From NCBI RefSeq assembly GCF_020497125.1, contig NC_059082.1, positions 25,628,965 to 25,692,964 of the forward strand: a DNA stretch of 64,000 bases, written 5' to 3'. Made by a program: the position numbers and the translations under genes. This stretch comes from Mauremys mutica (lineage: Eukaryota; Chordata; Testudines; Geoemydidae). The first letter of the stretch is position 1. Every line of letters starts with the position of its first letter. The notes under the pieces were generated by a model, which saw only the letters and a list, made by a program, of their open reading frames with translations, made no database searches and was not told where the DNA came from. Shown in pieces: positions 12,739-24,833 of this stretch.

Positions 12739-13033
12739 GGGTAGGTCTATACTTACTGCGCGGGTCGATGCGAGAGTTCGACTTCTCGGAGTTCGAACTA
12801 TCGCATCTAATCAAGACGTGATAGTTCGAACTCCCCACGTGCTCCAGTCGACTCCAGAACTCCACCACCGCGAACGGCGGTGGCGGAGTCGACCTTGGAG
12901 CCGCGGACTTCGTTCCCGCGGCGTCTGGACTGGTGAGTAGCCCGAACTAAGGTAGTTCGACTTCAGCTACGCGAATAGCGTAGCTGAAGTCGTGTACCTT
13001 AGTTCGACCCCCCCCCTTAGTGTAGACCAGGCC
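12739..13033. mobile_element. PIF/Harbinger MITE with TAA target duplication
   Basis: A CpG-rich 295-bp element runs from gggtaggtctatac to gtgtagaccaggcc, flanked by taa on each side (12736-12738 and 13034-13036). Two strong internal hairpins are present: one with arms gttcgaactatcgc and gtgatagttcgaac, the other with arms cttcagctacgc and gcgtagctgaag around 12962-12990. The 3-bp TWA duplication fits PIF/Harbinger. The hairpins would make the transcript highly structured. Confidence 0.8.
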
Positions 13034-13404
13034 TAAGACTAATATCTATTTTGAGCAAAATTAACATACTGGTGAACTGGTCTGGTCTCCAACTATGAGT
13101 TTGTTAGTTCTTAGCCTGCAGTCTTGGCAAGAGCTGGCATCTGGCTTGCCAGCATCACAGATAGACCAACTGAGGCCAGTCTCCTTTTAAACACCCCGAG
13201 CCTCAAGCCAGCTCCCCTGCCTTAGCCAAGAGCAGCAAGGCTGGGAGCCTCTGTCATTCCACTCACTCCTAGTGATCCAGCCCAATGTCTGACACACACG
13301 GGGGTGCCTGAGGAACAAAAAGTTGGACCTGAGGGCAGAGGGCAGTTGAAGTCATTGCTTTAGAGAGCAGCACTGACAGAACACCAACATGAGAGTTCCT
13401 CTCA

Positions 13405-13610
13405 GCATGGAGAAGTGTGTGTTGCCATCACCATCTGGAAGCTTGTCCCCACAGATTGCTACTTGTCAGTAGCTAACCAGTTTGGTGATGGTAGATCAAT
13501 TGTCGGGGCTGTTGTCATGGAGGTTTATGAGGCTATGATAAGGGTGCTGCTGTGCTAGGTCATAAACCTTGGCAATGCACAGGTGTTTGATGGTGTTCCT
13601 GAACTGTAGA
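13405..13610 (+). pseudogene. PIF/Harbinger transposase fragment (helix-turn-helix part)
   Basis: In the frame of 13427 the translation reads CVAITIWKLVPTDCY followed by SVANQFGDGRSIVGAVVMEV. This resembles the region before the DDE nuclease core of PIF/Harbinger (HARBI1-type) transposases, where the family pattern is 'VA-FGVG-STV'. An in-frame TAG follows VLLC, so the frame is dead. It probably represents the downstream continuation of the fragment at 10655-10955. No DDE catalytic triad is present in the window. The identification comes from pattern recall. Confidence 0.65.
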
Positions 13611-13716
13611 GGGGCTACTGATGGGATTTATGTGCTATTCTTTGCCCCTCCCTCAACCTCTGCACACCAGGCCAAAGACTTAAATGCTCGCTGTATTTTT
13701 GCACAACACCTGTAAG

Positions 13717-13840
13717 TAAGGTGACCAGGCAGCAAATGTGAAAAATTGGGACAGGGGGTGGGGGGTAATAGGAGCCTATATAAGAAAAAGACCCAAAAAT
13801 CAGGACTGTCCCTATAAAATCAGGACATCTGGTCACCCTA
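13717..13840. mobile_element. 124-bp hAT MITE with perfect 8-bp target duplication
   Basis: The ends taaggtgaccagg and ctggtcacccta are inverted. Both flanks carry cctgtaag (13709-13716 and 13841-13848). The internal sequence (gggacaggggg on one side, caggactgtccc on the other) folds back almost completely. I recall it as a very common chelonian MITE. The perfect duplication suggests a fairly recent insertion next to the Harbinger fragment. Confidence 0.85.
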
Positions 13841-13848
13841 CCTGTAAG

Positions 13849-16415
13849 ATAACAGGGCCTCTGGTAATGCTCCCACAACCTGCCCATGCTATAAGGATGT
13901 GGACCACATTTTTGCAAGTGATGCCGTCACTGCATCCAAGAATGAGGTGGTGGACAGTTTTCCATAAAGCACCCTAATCAACATGGCAAGCACCCTGAAG
14001 AAAGTGCCTTTGACCCCACATATACCATGAGGTCCAACCAAGAGGAATTTTTTCTGGGCAGCCAAGAACTCTATGACCCAGCTGACGTGGAGTTTACAAA
14101 AGAATCCCATACAGACAGACAAACTGGAGCTGCTGTGGAGGGATGCTGTACCAGTAAGCAGTGAGTAGTATAAATGGTACATTAATTCTTAGTTAATGAA
14201 ACTAAACTACTACTCATCAACACAATAAAGAACCAGGTTTTTTTGGTAATTTTATTTTTAAATATTTCATCACAGTGTCCAAATATTTACAATACGGTAA
14301 AAAGTTGATTAAAAAGCAATTAAAATAAAATATCTGAAATTAACTTATAAATCGGTTCACAATGGAATCTAAAACAGCCTACAGTAGTATTTATATTCGG
14401 GTAGCACCGATGAGCCCCAACTGAGATTGGGGCCCCACTACACTACTGTGTAGTTTTACAACTTCTTAAAGGTACAACCCTTTAAATATACCCTGTCCAT
14501 GAAGCTCCCTCCAGTATGATAGCCAGTCTGTCAGAAGGAATAGCTCTTGAATATCTTTGCTTTCTTTTCAGATCGAGCTATTTCTTGTTCTTTTGCTTTG
14601 GCTAGGCACTAGGACCAGCTCTGGGAGTGCCCCCTCTTCTTCATTTGATCTGACAATGTCTTGAAGAGGTGTGCATTCTGGTGACTCTTCTCCACATGGG
14701 ACTAGACATGCTGCTCTCCAAAGAGGGCAATCAAGTCTTGTAGCTCTGCAGAGGTCTACCCAGGACAGGGGACATGGCTGCTATAAAGGTTATGTGACTG
14801 TGTGTGATTTCACCACTATCGAGTATTGAAAAGGGGCACACCTGTTTGCCTGTCAGCATTTAAACTAAGAGGTAACATATGGTCTAGATGACCCAGGAGC
14901 TCTGCAGGGTGCAGGTGTGAAGCAATGGAGTATAGGATAGCAGTGGGAGGACTGCCTACAGTAGACTAGTTAGGAATGTGTCCACACAAACCTGAAGGCA
15001 AACAAACACACTCTGACATAGAGTTACTTCTGTTCCAGCTCACTGTGGCCTAAGATGCCAAATAATCTGCTTTAAAAAAAAAAAAAAGGGTTGTGTGTGG
15101 ATGCAAGGCTCTGTAATGTGAACAAACTAACGTTACTCTGATGTAACATCCCGATGTAGACAAGCCCTCGCTTTCAGACCACTCCAGCAGCCCTCCTATC
15201 TATATCCTCTTATTTCCTTCTCTATATCCTTCCCATTCCCTACATTCTGCCAAAATGTCTCTACTATTCCCTCACTTTCTCTCTCCTGGAGTTGTGCATT
15301 TTTCGTGCCCTTGCAACTCCTTATACTTAGACCCGCCTCCTGATACATATAGGCTGAAATCCCTTCTACTTCTCCTTTTTTTCCTGAAGCTTTTTGTCAA
15401 GCCTTGCCACTCATTCTTTCTTTGTCTACATTATCACCCACAGCGTTGCTAAATCTCACAATTGTATCATGAGCCTGTAAGACCCAGATCCTGGATTACA
15501 TGAGCATCTCAGCTTTCATAAAATAAAAAGTAAGTTTCTAGTCCTCATGGTTGCAGAGAAAAACTTGCAAATGTGAACCCTAAAAGCTCAAAACAAAAAG
15601 AGCTCAAAATGTATTATTTTTAAAACTCTGGTGATTTTTAAATCAATTGCACATTAGTATAAATTATACTATAATAAATACTGTATGTTAATGTTTGCAG
15701 TTACTTTAATCTATTTTTCCATAGTATATTCATCACTATGTCAATACTGTTCATACTGATAAAAGTTTGAAAGAGAAAACCCTTTAACTGCATTTGCAAA
15801 TTACAGTAGATACAGGCTCCTCCTTGCTACAAAAATATTTGTAAAAGTACAGTTCTAGTGAAACATGTCACACTGATCTCTCATTGGGTGTTTTTCTCTA
15901 AAGTGGAACATTATTTATACATCAAAGAGAAAAAAAGACATATTTATGTCCCACCAGGGCACAGGGAATGAAAATCATTGTGTTGATATTTTAATACAAA
16001 TTACTTCCTGCATTTTTAAGTGACAGAAATATGAATATTCATAGACTCACAAGGCCAAATGATCTCTCCACTACATGGCACAGAGGGGAGAACAAAAGAG
16101 GAAAAGGGTTTGAAAAGCCCGCAAATCAGCTGTGTGTCTGCATGGGGGTTGGTAAGTGTCTGCGTCACCCTGCCCATTCCTCCTAAATACAGCACAGTTT
16201 GGAATCTGTAGAATTGGGTATGGGAAGTTTTGGAGCAGAGGGGGTGGAGCCAGGCAGGAGCTGCTCTATGCAGCATGTTACTCTCCAAATCCGGTGGATC
16301 CATGCAGGAATTAACACTGCTTTAAGCAGTATTCCCTTTCCCACTATGCATTCTACCACCTCCCCAGGCCCTCCACAGAATGTGTCTGGATCTGTAGCTT
16401 TTCTTCCACACAAAT
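13849..16415. other. Intergenic DNA, nothing firmly recognised
   Basis: The first 300 bp may continue the decayed Harbinger element. The rest is AT-rich with an A-run near 15073. No gene, RNA or confident repeat boundary was seen. Confidence 0.5.
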
Positions 16416-16424
16416 CCTAAGGTT

Positions 16425-16653
16425 TCAGAGTAGCAGCCCTTTTAGTCTGTATCCGCAAAAAGAACAGGAGTACTTGCGGCACCTTAGAGACTAACAAATT
16501 TATTTGAGCACAAGCTTTCGTGGGCTACAGCCCACTTCATCGGATGCATGCAGTGGAAAATACAGTAGGAAGATATATATACACAGAGAACATGAAAAAA
16601 TGGATGTTACCATACACACTCTAATGAGAGTGATCAGTTAAGGTGAGCTATTA
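16425..16653 (-). mobile_element. Penelope-like element, family 1, 5'-truncated copy (copy B)
   Basis: Read on the - strand this is a truncated 3' untranslated region and tail (landmarks cccacgaaagcttgtgc, aaatttgttagtctctaagg), followed by the reverse complement of the family head (ctgaaacc preceded by gctgctactctg). The same head sits at the opposite end of copy A (55876-56537), so the family carries inverted terminal copies. Flanking direct repeats cctaaggtt (16416-16424 and 16654-16662) look like the target duplication. No coding part is left. The tail contains a hammerhead-like motif, listed separately. Confidence 0.65.
16506..16543 (-). ncRNA. Hammerhead-ribozyme-like motif (core mutated)
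   Basis: On the - strand the order is CCGATGA, an extra A, stem II (GTGGG with CCCAC around a 6-nt loop), GAAA, then a 3-bp stem III (AGC with GCT around TTGT) and a following C at the cleavage position. The family form of the first box in copy A is CTGATGA, so this copy has T to C at the second position. Stem III and the TC dinucleotide are intact here. No convincing stem I is visible, and the extra A after the first box is unusual. Confidence 0.4.
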
Positions 16654-17039
16654 CCTAAGGTTCTCCAGGGTTTGAAGACTATCTTCTGTCCCCCTGTCTC
16701 ACCCCCAAATGAAAATGCAGCAGTAACTCTGCAGGTTTTTTAAGTTTACTCACTCATCCAGAAGCTTTTTGTGGAAAAGGAGCATTCAGCCCTTAAGAAC
16801 TAGAGATTGGAAAAAAAGAGAGATTTCTACACATCTGCTGTGCAAAGTGGGCTGAGGTCTAGGTGGTGGCACCTACATGCCACCTGGGGGCTCTGCAGGC
16901 CCAAGAGATCTATACATCCTAACTTCAAGCTATGCAAAGGGATCAAGATCTTTTATTATTATGAAAAGCCCTGTGCACTTGCACTAGGCCCACTTTACTG
17001 TTACTTTTTTTGCAGGTATTTCTGTTGTATCTGAGCACC

Positions 17040-17215
17040 TCACAAACATGAATGAGTTAAACCACAAAACGCCCCTGCAAGGAAGAACAGTAGCCCCGCT
17101 TTACAGATGGGGAAATAGAGGCAGAGAAATATTAAGTGACTTACTCACATAGGAAAGCTGTCACCGAGTTCAGAATAGAATCCAAGTCATTTGGCTTCCA
17201 GAGCCACTCCCATTC
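17040..17215 (-). repeat. MIR-type CORE-SINE remnant
   Basis: The sequence ttacagatggggaaatagag, then taagtgacttactcac, then gaatccaagtc matches the complement of the MIR SINE. The MIR landmarks 'tttacagatggggaaactgaggc' and 'aagtgacttgccca' align well. It is an ancient amniote-wide repeat, clearly diverged. Confidence 0.6.
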
Positions 17216-17479
17216 CTGTATCTCAACCATAAGTCTATCTCGTCTTGCTTAGCTGTATCTGTTATGCAGAGGTGCCGGGTTTGTGTATGCATGTATGCAT
17301 TTTTATATGGCATGTGTGTTCCCTATGGTTTGGTATGCATGTGTCTTAGTTATTCATTTTTATTATATTTAACAAACAGGAAGTTGTTTGTCAAAATCTG
17401 ACAAAGTAGATCAGTATTAGCTTTGCCACATGGTAACTTTGTCAATCAGAAAATTTCAAACTTGATATAAAGTTATATG

Positions 17480-18340
17480 TGTAGTTTTTACTCTACATGG
17501 TGTGTGAATATGTACAAATGTATTACAAGTGTTCTGGTGGTGAGTGTGCTAGTGTATTTTGGTACATTTATTTTGTGTTTTAATTATGTGTTTTGGTGCA
17601 TTGGGTTTTGTTTGTTGTATTGTGTGTATTCTGAGTGTTGTGCTTGTTTTGGTGTATTGTATGTGCATGTTTGTTTTGAATTATACGTGTATTGTGTTGT
17701 GTGTGTTGTTTGTGATGTTTTGTGTATGTTTGCATCTTTGAGTGTATTATAAATGTATCATGTTTTGGGAATTGGTGTTGGTATTGTGTTCTGGCTATTG
17801 TGTTTGTGTTGGTGTACTATGTATGCATTATATTTTGTGTCGTGTATGGATTATTGTGTTTTGTATCAGGACTGTGTGTTATATACAGTTACATGTACTT
17901 GTAGATCATGTTTGGATGTTGCATGTGTTGCAATCTGTAGTATCTGGGTCATATCTGAGTGTTGCCTATTATGGGTGTGTGTTTTGTATTGCTAGGGGTA
18001 CTGTGTGGGTCATGTCTGGGTTGTGTATTGCTATGTGTATTGTGTGTGTTTGTTGGGTATTGCTGTGGGCTCTGTTTGGATGTTGTGTGGGCTCTGAATT
18101 GGATGGTTTGGGTCACGTCTGAGTGTTGCCTATTGCTATGTGTACTGTGTGGGTCATGTCTGGAGGTTGTGTAGATTGTGTATTGCTATGTATATGGTGT
18201 GGGCCATGTGTAGGTGTGATGTATGTTGTGTACTGTGTGGACCAAGTCTGGGCATTGTGTGCAGTGTGTATTACTATGTGTATGGTGTGGACCATGTTTA
18301 GGTGTTGTGTTTATGTGTGTGGGTTGTGTACTGTGTGGAC
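17480..18340. repeat. GT-rich diverged tandem tract
   Basis: Strongly GT-rich on the + strand. Recurring pieces such as gtgtattgctatgtgta, gtgtgggtcatgtctgg and gtgtggaccatg appear at intervals of roughly 40 bp. The pattern parallels the 41-bp unit downstream (gttattgg, gtgtgggccatg, ctgtgtgg), so this looks like an older, mutated part of the same array. Long open frames in all three + frames are a by-product of the missing A/C-rich stop codons. Confidence 0.6.
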
Positions 18341-19590
18341 CATACCTGTTGCTGTGGGGTGGTTATTGGCGGCATGGACCGTTCCTGAAGATGTGTGGGG
18401 TAGTTATAGGTGGCGTGGGCCGTAACTAGAGATGTGTAGGGTGGTTATCTGCTGTGTGAGCCATGCCTGCAGATGTGTGGGGTGGTTATTGGTGCCATGG
18501 GTTGTGCCCAGTGCTGTGTGGGGTGGTTATTGGTGGCGTGGGCTTGCCTGTAGATATATGGAGTGGCTATCGCCATCGTAGGCCATGCCCGGTGCTGTGT
18601 GGGGTGGTTATCGGTGGTATGGGCCATGCCTGGTGCTGTGTGGGATTGCGATCAGCGGCGTGGGCCGTGCTCTGTGGGGTGGTTATTGGCAGAGTGGGCC
18701 ATGCCTGGTGCAGTGTGGTTATAGATGGTGTGGGCCATGCCCAGTGCTGTGTGGGGTGGCTATAGCTGTTGTGGGCCATGCCCGGTGCTGTGTGGTGGTT
18801 ATCGGCAGTGTGGGCCATGCTCAGTGCTCTATGGGTTGGTTACTGGCAGAGTGAGCTGTGCCTGGTGCTGTGTGGGGTAGTTATAGGTGGCATGGGTCAT
18901 GCCTGTAGATGTGTGGGGTGGTTATCGGTGGCGTGGGCTGTGTCCGGTGCTGTGTTGGGTGGTTATCAGTGGCGTGGGCCGTGCCCGGTGCTGTGTGGGA
19001 TGGTTATTGGCGGTGTGGGCTGTGCCCAGTGCTGTGTGGGGTGGTTATCGGCGGCTTGGGCTGTGCCCGGTGCTCTGTGGGGTGGTTATCGGCAACGTGG
19101 TCGGTTATCGGCAGTGTGGGCTGTGCCTGGTGTTCTGTGGGATGGTTATAGGTGACGTGGGCCATGCCTGTAGATGTGTTGTTTTAGGTGGCGTGGGCCG
19201 TGCCTGGTGCTGTATGGGGTGGTTATCGGTGGCGTGGGCTGTGCTTGGTGCTGTGTGAGCCGGTTATTGGTGGTGTGGGCTCTGCCCGGTATTCTGTGGG
19301 GTGGTTATAGGTGGTGTGGGCTGTGCCTGTAGATGTGTGGGGTTGTTTTAGGTGGCGTGGGCCATGTCTGGTGCTGTATGGGGTGGTTATTGGCGGCGTG
19401 GGCTGTGCCTGGTGCTGTGGGCCGTGCCTGCTGCTATGTAGGGTGGCTATTGGTGGTGTGGGCTGTGCCTGGTGTTCTGTGGGGTGGTTATAGGTGGTGT
19501 GGGCCGTGACTGTAGATGTGTGGGGTTGTTTTAGGTGGCGTGGGCTGTGCCCGGTGCTGTGTGGGGTGGCTATTGGTGACATGGGCCAAT
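18341..19590. repeat. 41-bp GC-rich minisatellite (about 30 units)
   Basis: Tandem copies of a unit running ggttatcggtggcgtgggcc, then gtgcccggtgctgtgtgggg, then t. Exact 41-bp spacing is visible from 18961 to 19002 to 19043. Variants include the substitution of cctgtagatgtgtgg in the second half, and some units are shortened. Because 41 is not a multiple of three, the array gives overlapping open frames on both strands. It lies immediately upstream of the CpG-rich TCF12 promoter block. Confidence 0.85.
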
Positions 19591-19689
19591 AAGTGCTGGA
19601 ACTAGGGGAGTGCTGGAGGTGCTACTGCATCCCTGGCCTGAAGTGGTTCCCATTATATATAGGGTTTACACTTTGGCTCAATGGCTCTC

Positions 19690-21300
19690 AGCACCCCTCA
19701 CTATGCAAACTGTTCCAGCAGTCCTGCCTGTATCTCTGGGCTGATTAGGAGTGTGGCGGGCCATGCTCAGAGCTGTGGGCTGTGTGCGTTGGCAGGCTGT
19801 GCCGGCTCCGTGCGGCGCTGCAGGTGACTCCCTCCCGGGCTGGGCTGCAGCAGCTTCCCCCGCTGGGACCGGGCAAAGGCGCCCCCATCTCAGGCGATGC
19901 CGAGCGGTGCCAAGCTCACCCCGGAGCCGAGGCCCTTGTGCTGCTGCCGCCGCTCCTGGACTCCCCGGAGCCGCCCCGCCCGGGGCTGGGGACAGCCCTG
20001 AGCGCACAATGACACCAGCCCGGCGAGCTCGGGTCAGGCCCCGAGGCCGCTGCCACCAACCAGTGCCGGAGAAACCTGCCCTCCGGCAGCGGCGATGGCG
20101 ACCCCTCCTCAGAGTCAGCCAACGCCGCGGCCAGGGAAGGGTTAAGCAAAGCGTTAATCTTGTGGCTGTTCCAGCAGCCGCGGAGGGATACGGAGCCGAA
20201 GCTTTGAACGTGGTGCTGCGGCTCCGCAAGCAAAAAAATGTCTGCCTAGGGGCGCCCACAAGTTCCTTCCAGCGGGGGGAGGGGGGCCGGCTCTGCCTCC
20301 CACCCAGCGGCCTGGCCGCTCGCGAGCGCGGCCCTGCTGGGTTCGGACGTCACCGCGGGGAAGGAGGTAAATTTAGGCAGGGAGGGAGAAGTTGGGATAG
20401 GATGGGGGGTGGGGGCTGCGCTGGGGGCCGCACTAAGGGCAGGGGGCTGTGCTGGGGAGCAGAGGGGGTGCACTGGGGGCAGGGGCCGTGCTGGGAGGTA
20501 GAGGGGGTGCATTGGGGGAAGGGGGCCATGCTGTGGGGTAGAGGGGGTGCATTGGGGGCAGGGGGCCGTGCTGGGGGGTAGAGAGGGTGCACTGGGAGCA
20601 GGGGGCCGTGCTGGGGGGGTGGAGGGGGTGCATTGGGGGTAGGGGGCCGTGCTGGGGGTAGAAGGGGTGTATTGGGGGCAGGGGCCGTGCTGTGGGGTAG
20701 AGAGGGTGCGTTGGGGGCAGGGGGCGTGCTGGGGGGAGCAGGGGGCCGCGCTGGGGGGCAGAGGGGTGCATTAAGGGGGCTCTAGTGGCGGCCAGAGGGT
20801 TGCGTTTGGGGCTAGGGAGCTGCTGGGGGTAGGGAGGCTGTAGAGGGGCTGCTCTAAGGAGCATAGGGTGACACTGGTGCTGGGAGGCGGGGGCAGAAGC
20901 TCTGCTGCGGGGCGGCGGGGGGGTAGGGACTCTTCTGGGTCCGTTCTCTCAGTCTTGTCGGGGGCTCTGTCAGGGCTGTAGCGGGCAGCAGTTCTCCGGC
21001 TCGTGTTTTATGCGCCCCGGTCCCTGTGTATGGTCTGTCAGGAAAGGAAGCTGGCGCTCCCGGGAGGACTGGAGCCCTGAGCGCTCGTTAAACTCGCAGG
21101 GGCTGGGAATGCGGCACCGTGTGTGTCCCGTCACACGCCAGCCTGCTCGGCGCAGGGAAAGGAGCGAGACCCCAACGCCACCTCCTCGCCCGGCCGCTCC
21201 ACTTTGTGTGTGTCTTTGCGGTGCAAAGACAGATCGCTGGTTTCAGAGACTATTTATTGTTTGCAGCAGCTTTGGGGCTCTGGAGCTGGTAGTTACAGCA
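19690..21300 (+). promoter_or_regulatory. TCF12: CpG-island-like promoter block of TCF12
   Basis: GC content rises sharply here and CpG dinucleotides are frequent (for example 19970-20110, 20300-20360 and 21030-21200), unlike the AT-rich flanks. GC-box-like runs (ggggcggcgggg near 20910) are present. It ends about 0.6 kb before the TCF12 start codon. No TATA box can be assigned and the transcription start cannot be placed. The open frame of 276 codons at 19751-20581 is a composition effect. What is seen is base composition and position; the promoter role is an inference. Confidence 0.65.
20440..20780. repeat. G-rich minisatellite, about 40-bp unit
   Basis: About eight tandem units of the form gagggggtgcattgggggca followed by gggggccgtgctggggggta. 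Unit starts fall at about 20462, 20501, 20541, 20581, 20622, 20661 and 20700, giving spacing of 39-41 bp. Each unit has four or more G runs on the + strand, so G-quadruplex formation is plausible. It lies inside the promoter block. Confidence 0.8.
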
Positions 21301-21539
21301 AATTGTGTGTGCGGATAAAGCAAATTATCCCTCTCTGGAAATCAGGCAATAACAATGCTCAAGCAGACATGGCTCTGCTGAGGCACATCCACAGCCCAAC
21401 TTGTCAGCTCCATTGTTGCGAAAACAGTGAGTCACTCAATCTCTCATTAATTTTCCAGCTTTTGCTCGGTTTATTTATCTGTTTATGGCTTTTACTGGCC
21501 CAGGGCGACCTAACCCTTCCTGTCACTTCAGACTCACTA

Positions 21540-21565
21540 GTGTGTGTGTGTGTGTGTGTATGTGT
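21540..21565. repeat. (GT)n microsatellite
   Basis: A run of about nine GT dinucleotides followed by atgtgt, located between the CpG-rich block and the putative first exon end. Confidence 0.85.
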
Positions 21566-21686
21566 TGCCTGAGGTGGAGTAGAAATTGAATGAGGGGAGA
21601 GAAGAAAGGAAGCAGAGGAAACTTAAGGAGAGTTGGCTAGTTTGAGAAGCTGCTGCTTGCTGATCTCATCCGTGTGCTCTGTTAAA
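21566..21686 (+). other. TCF12: Putative noncoding first exon of TCF12 (3' end only)
   Basis: The sequence gctctgttaaa is followed directly by gtgagt at 21687, a near-consensus splice donor. The next acceptor is the one ending at 21849, giving a 163-bp intron. TCF12 has a 5' untranslated exon in other vertebrates, so this donor is a good candidate. The 5' limit given here is arbitrary because the start of transcription is unknown. Alternatively the whole stretch is transcribed unspliced into the exon that carries the start codon. Confidence 0.45.
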
Positions 21687-21849
21687 GTGAGTCTTTCCCT
21701 TCGGATTTCCCCTCCCCCCCATCAGTGTAAGGGATGCGAATGCTTGAGCCCCCTTCTTTGTTAGGGACAGATCTGTCCGTGCACTGAGTGGTGTAGGCAC
21801 CAGCCCAATGGTAAAGTGCTGCGTGTTTCTTTCCCTCCCTGTGTCTTAG

Positions 21850-22907
<1,058 letters not shown>

Positions 22908-24744
22908 TAGTTTTTGTATGCAGAAAAAACCCACCAATCTTTCAGTTGTACACATGTTCTTAAATTTGACATAATCAAAATAATTGAAGATGCCTTATTT
23001 TGACCTACCTGATTTTTTTTTTTTTTTAGTATAAAAAGCCCATAGTTGTCTTTCGTTGTGGCTTAAAGTGCAATTTGTTTGTTCAGTTCAGCACAGTGAA
23101 ACATCAAGTATCTCTAGTGCTACAGACATGCAAGTTGGGCTTGATATATGTTGGGTTCAGAATGTACACTTCTTGCTTTTTGTTTCAATTTTGCTAAATT
23201 TGAGCTATGTCTTTGAACATACCATTTTAATGTGTTACCATAATATATTATTAATATATCAAATAATGAAATACATCCTGAAAGACTTGTGAATTTATTT
23301 TAAATATCCATCCTTATGAAAATGATCAATTATAGGATTAATACTTTGCTAAATAATGTATATATAAATACAATCAGAGTGAAATAACTATAAATAAGTG
23401 GAAAAATTATGCATGTAATGCATGTATGTTTATGTACTGCTCATGTTCTAGTATGGAAGTCTAATTTTCTAATAGCTGCATCATGTTGATATAGCAGAAC
23501 TCTGGCTGGTGGAACAAGTCTCGTTTTTTTCCTTAATTAGTACAAAAATTTACAGTATCTGGGATTTTTTAAAATACACCTACATTTTAAATGCTTAATT
23601 TTTAAAGTCTTCTAGTTTGGCTTCTACAAAGAAAAGAGGCAAGACAAATTAGGTTGCTAATTTTGTTACGTGTCAACATATTTATCAGAATTGTATACAT
23701 TTTTAAACAGTAAAGGGAAAATGGTGCCTCTTTTGTTGTCTCCCCTTTCCCTTTCACAAAGTTCTCTTTGGAGCCTGTTTTGGTACAGGAAATTACAATT
23801 TCCTTGTGCTCTGTATCCTTCTGAGCTTTGGCAGATAGGATTCTCTCTTGTTTAAGCCTTGTCAATACTGCTATGAAAACCAAATATATTAACAAAAATA
23901 TGTTGGATTTATTTCACTACTTTGTGCCTCTTTTGTTCTTTACTGAGAGAGTATCTGTTCTGTATGTTGTCAGTTTTCAAAATTGTTGGGGACAAACCTG
24001 AAATATGAACTCTAAGCTCAACTGTATAAAAGTCTTCATACTGCATAGTCCTCAGAAGTAATATTTTTTTAAAAATAAACAATACTATTTACTCATGCAA
24101 GAGTGATTTTTCTAGTTTTCTAATTACTTTGTGTATCTTGTATGATTAAAAGAAGGCTTAGTGTTTTTATTGTCAACAAATAAAAAGGTAACTTTGTAAG
24201 CACTTATTAAATTAACAGTCAAGTATTTCTTTGAACATAGACTGTAATGTTGCCTGTATATTTTGTATATTGTTAGAGTTGCCAGAGCAGTCTAAATGTA
24301 TTAATGGTGGTAATTTTAAAAAATAGAGTTCTTGTTTGAACTTTTTTCTTGTATGATCTTGGATAATTTAAGCTAGGAGAGGGGGACTACTTGGTATCCA
24401 CAGTATCTTGAAAGGGAATGAAATTTGAAAAAAAATAAACACAATAATCTAGAGTCTCAGAAGAATATATTTTCAGAAATTTCCTAAAATATATATGGGA
24501 TTTTGATTTACTCGTTGCATGTTAAAAATACTTAAGTTATTGTAATTGCAGTACAGGTGTCTGCATGCCATATGTTGGTTAAACAATCTTTCATGCAAAC
24601 CTTCAGGTGAATCTCTTTCCAAAAATCTGCATCATAAGTGGGGTGTGTAGCTTTCCCCCAAAAACTATCCTATATCAATTGGGTACATCTTGCGAATATA
24701 GCCAGTAAGAACTTTCTATGAAAATCAAATGTTGAATGGTCTAG

Positions 24745-24833
24745 ATAATACTTTAGTCCTGCCTTGAGTCCAGGGGACTGGCCTAGAAGATCTCTTGAGG
24801 GTCCCTTCTAGTCCTACAATTCTATGAGTCTTT
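24745..24833 (+). repeat. CR1 LINE 3'-end fragment
   Basis: The segment aggggactggcctagaag, then gggtcccttctagtcctaca, then attctatgag matches the tail common to sauropsid CR1 elements ('ggactagatgacct-gaggtcccttccagccctacatttctatga'). Only the last 90 bp or so remain. Confidence 0.65.

Larger units (their letters stand above)
11640..13110 (-). mobile_element. Probable LTR-like remnant hosting two younger DNA transposons
   Basis: The flanks of the two inserted MITEs join into one continuous older sequence, which I recall as repetitive in turtles. On the - strand it has polyadenylation-type AATAAA motifs near 11850-11880. The hAT element at 11938-12239 and the Harbinger MITE at 12739-13033 each duplicate a target site inside it, so the host is older than both. 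There is no coding frame left and the outer boundaries are approximate. Confidence 0.35.

Noticed and set aside
16199..16420. Overlapping frames on both strands near 16.0-16.4 kb
   Set aside because: Short, mutually overlapping and without motifs; treated as chance.
17477..19582. Many overlapping frames in all reading frames (up to 128 codons)
   Set aside because: Tandem repeats with a 41-bp period and GT-rich composition produce them. The translations are repetitive Val/Cys/Gly/Trp strings.
19751..20581. 276-codon frame on the + strand and a 193-codon frame on the - strand in the GC-rich block
   Set aside because: High GC content and a G-rich tandem array remove stop codons on several frames at once. 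The translations are Gly/Arg/Pro-rich with no domain and no splice context.
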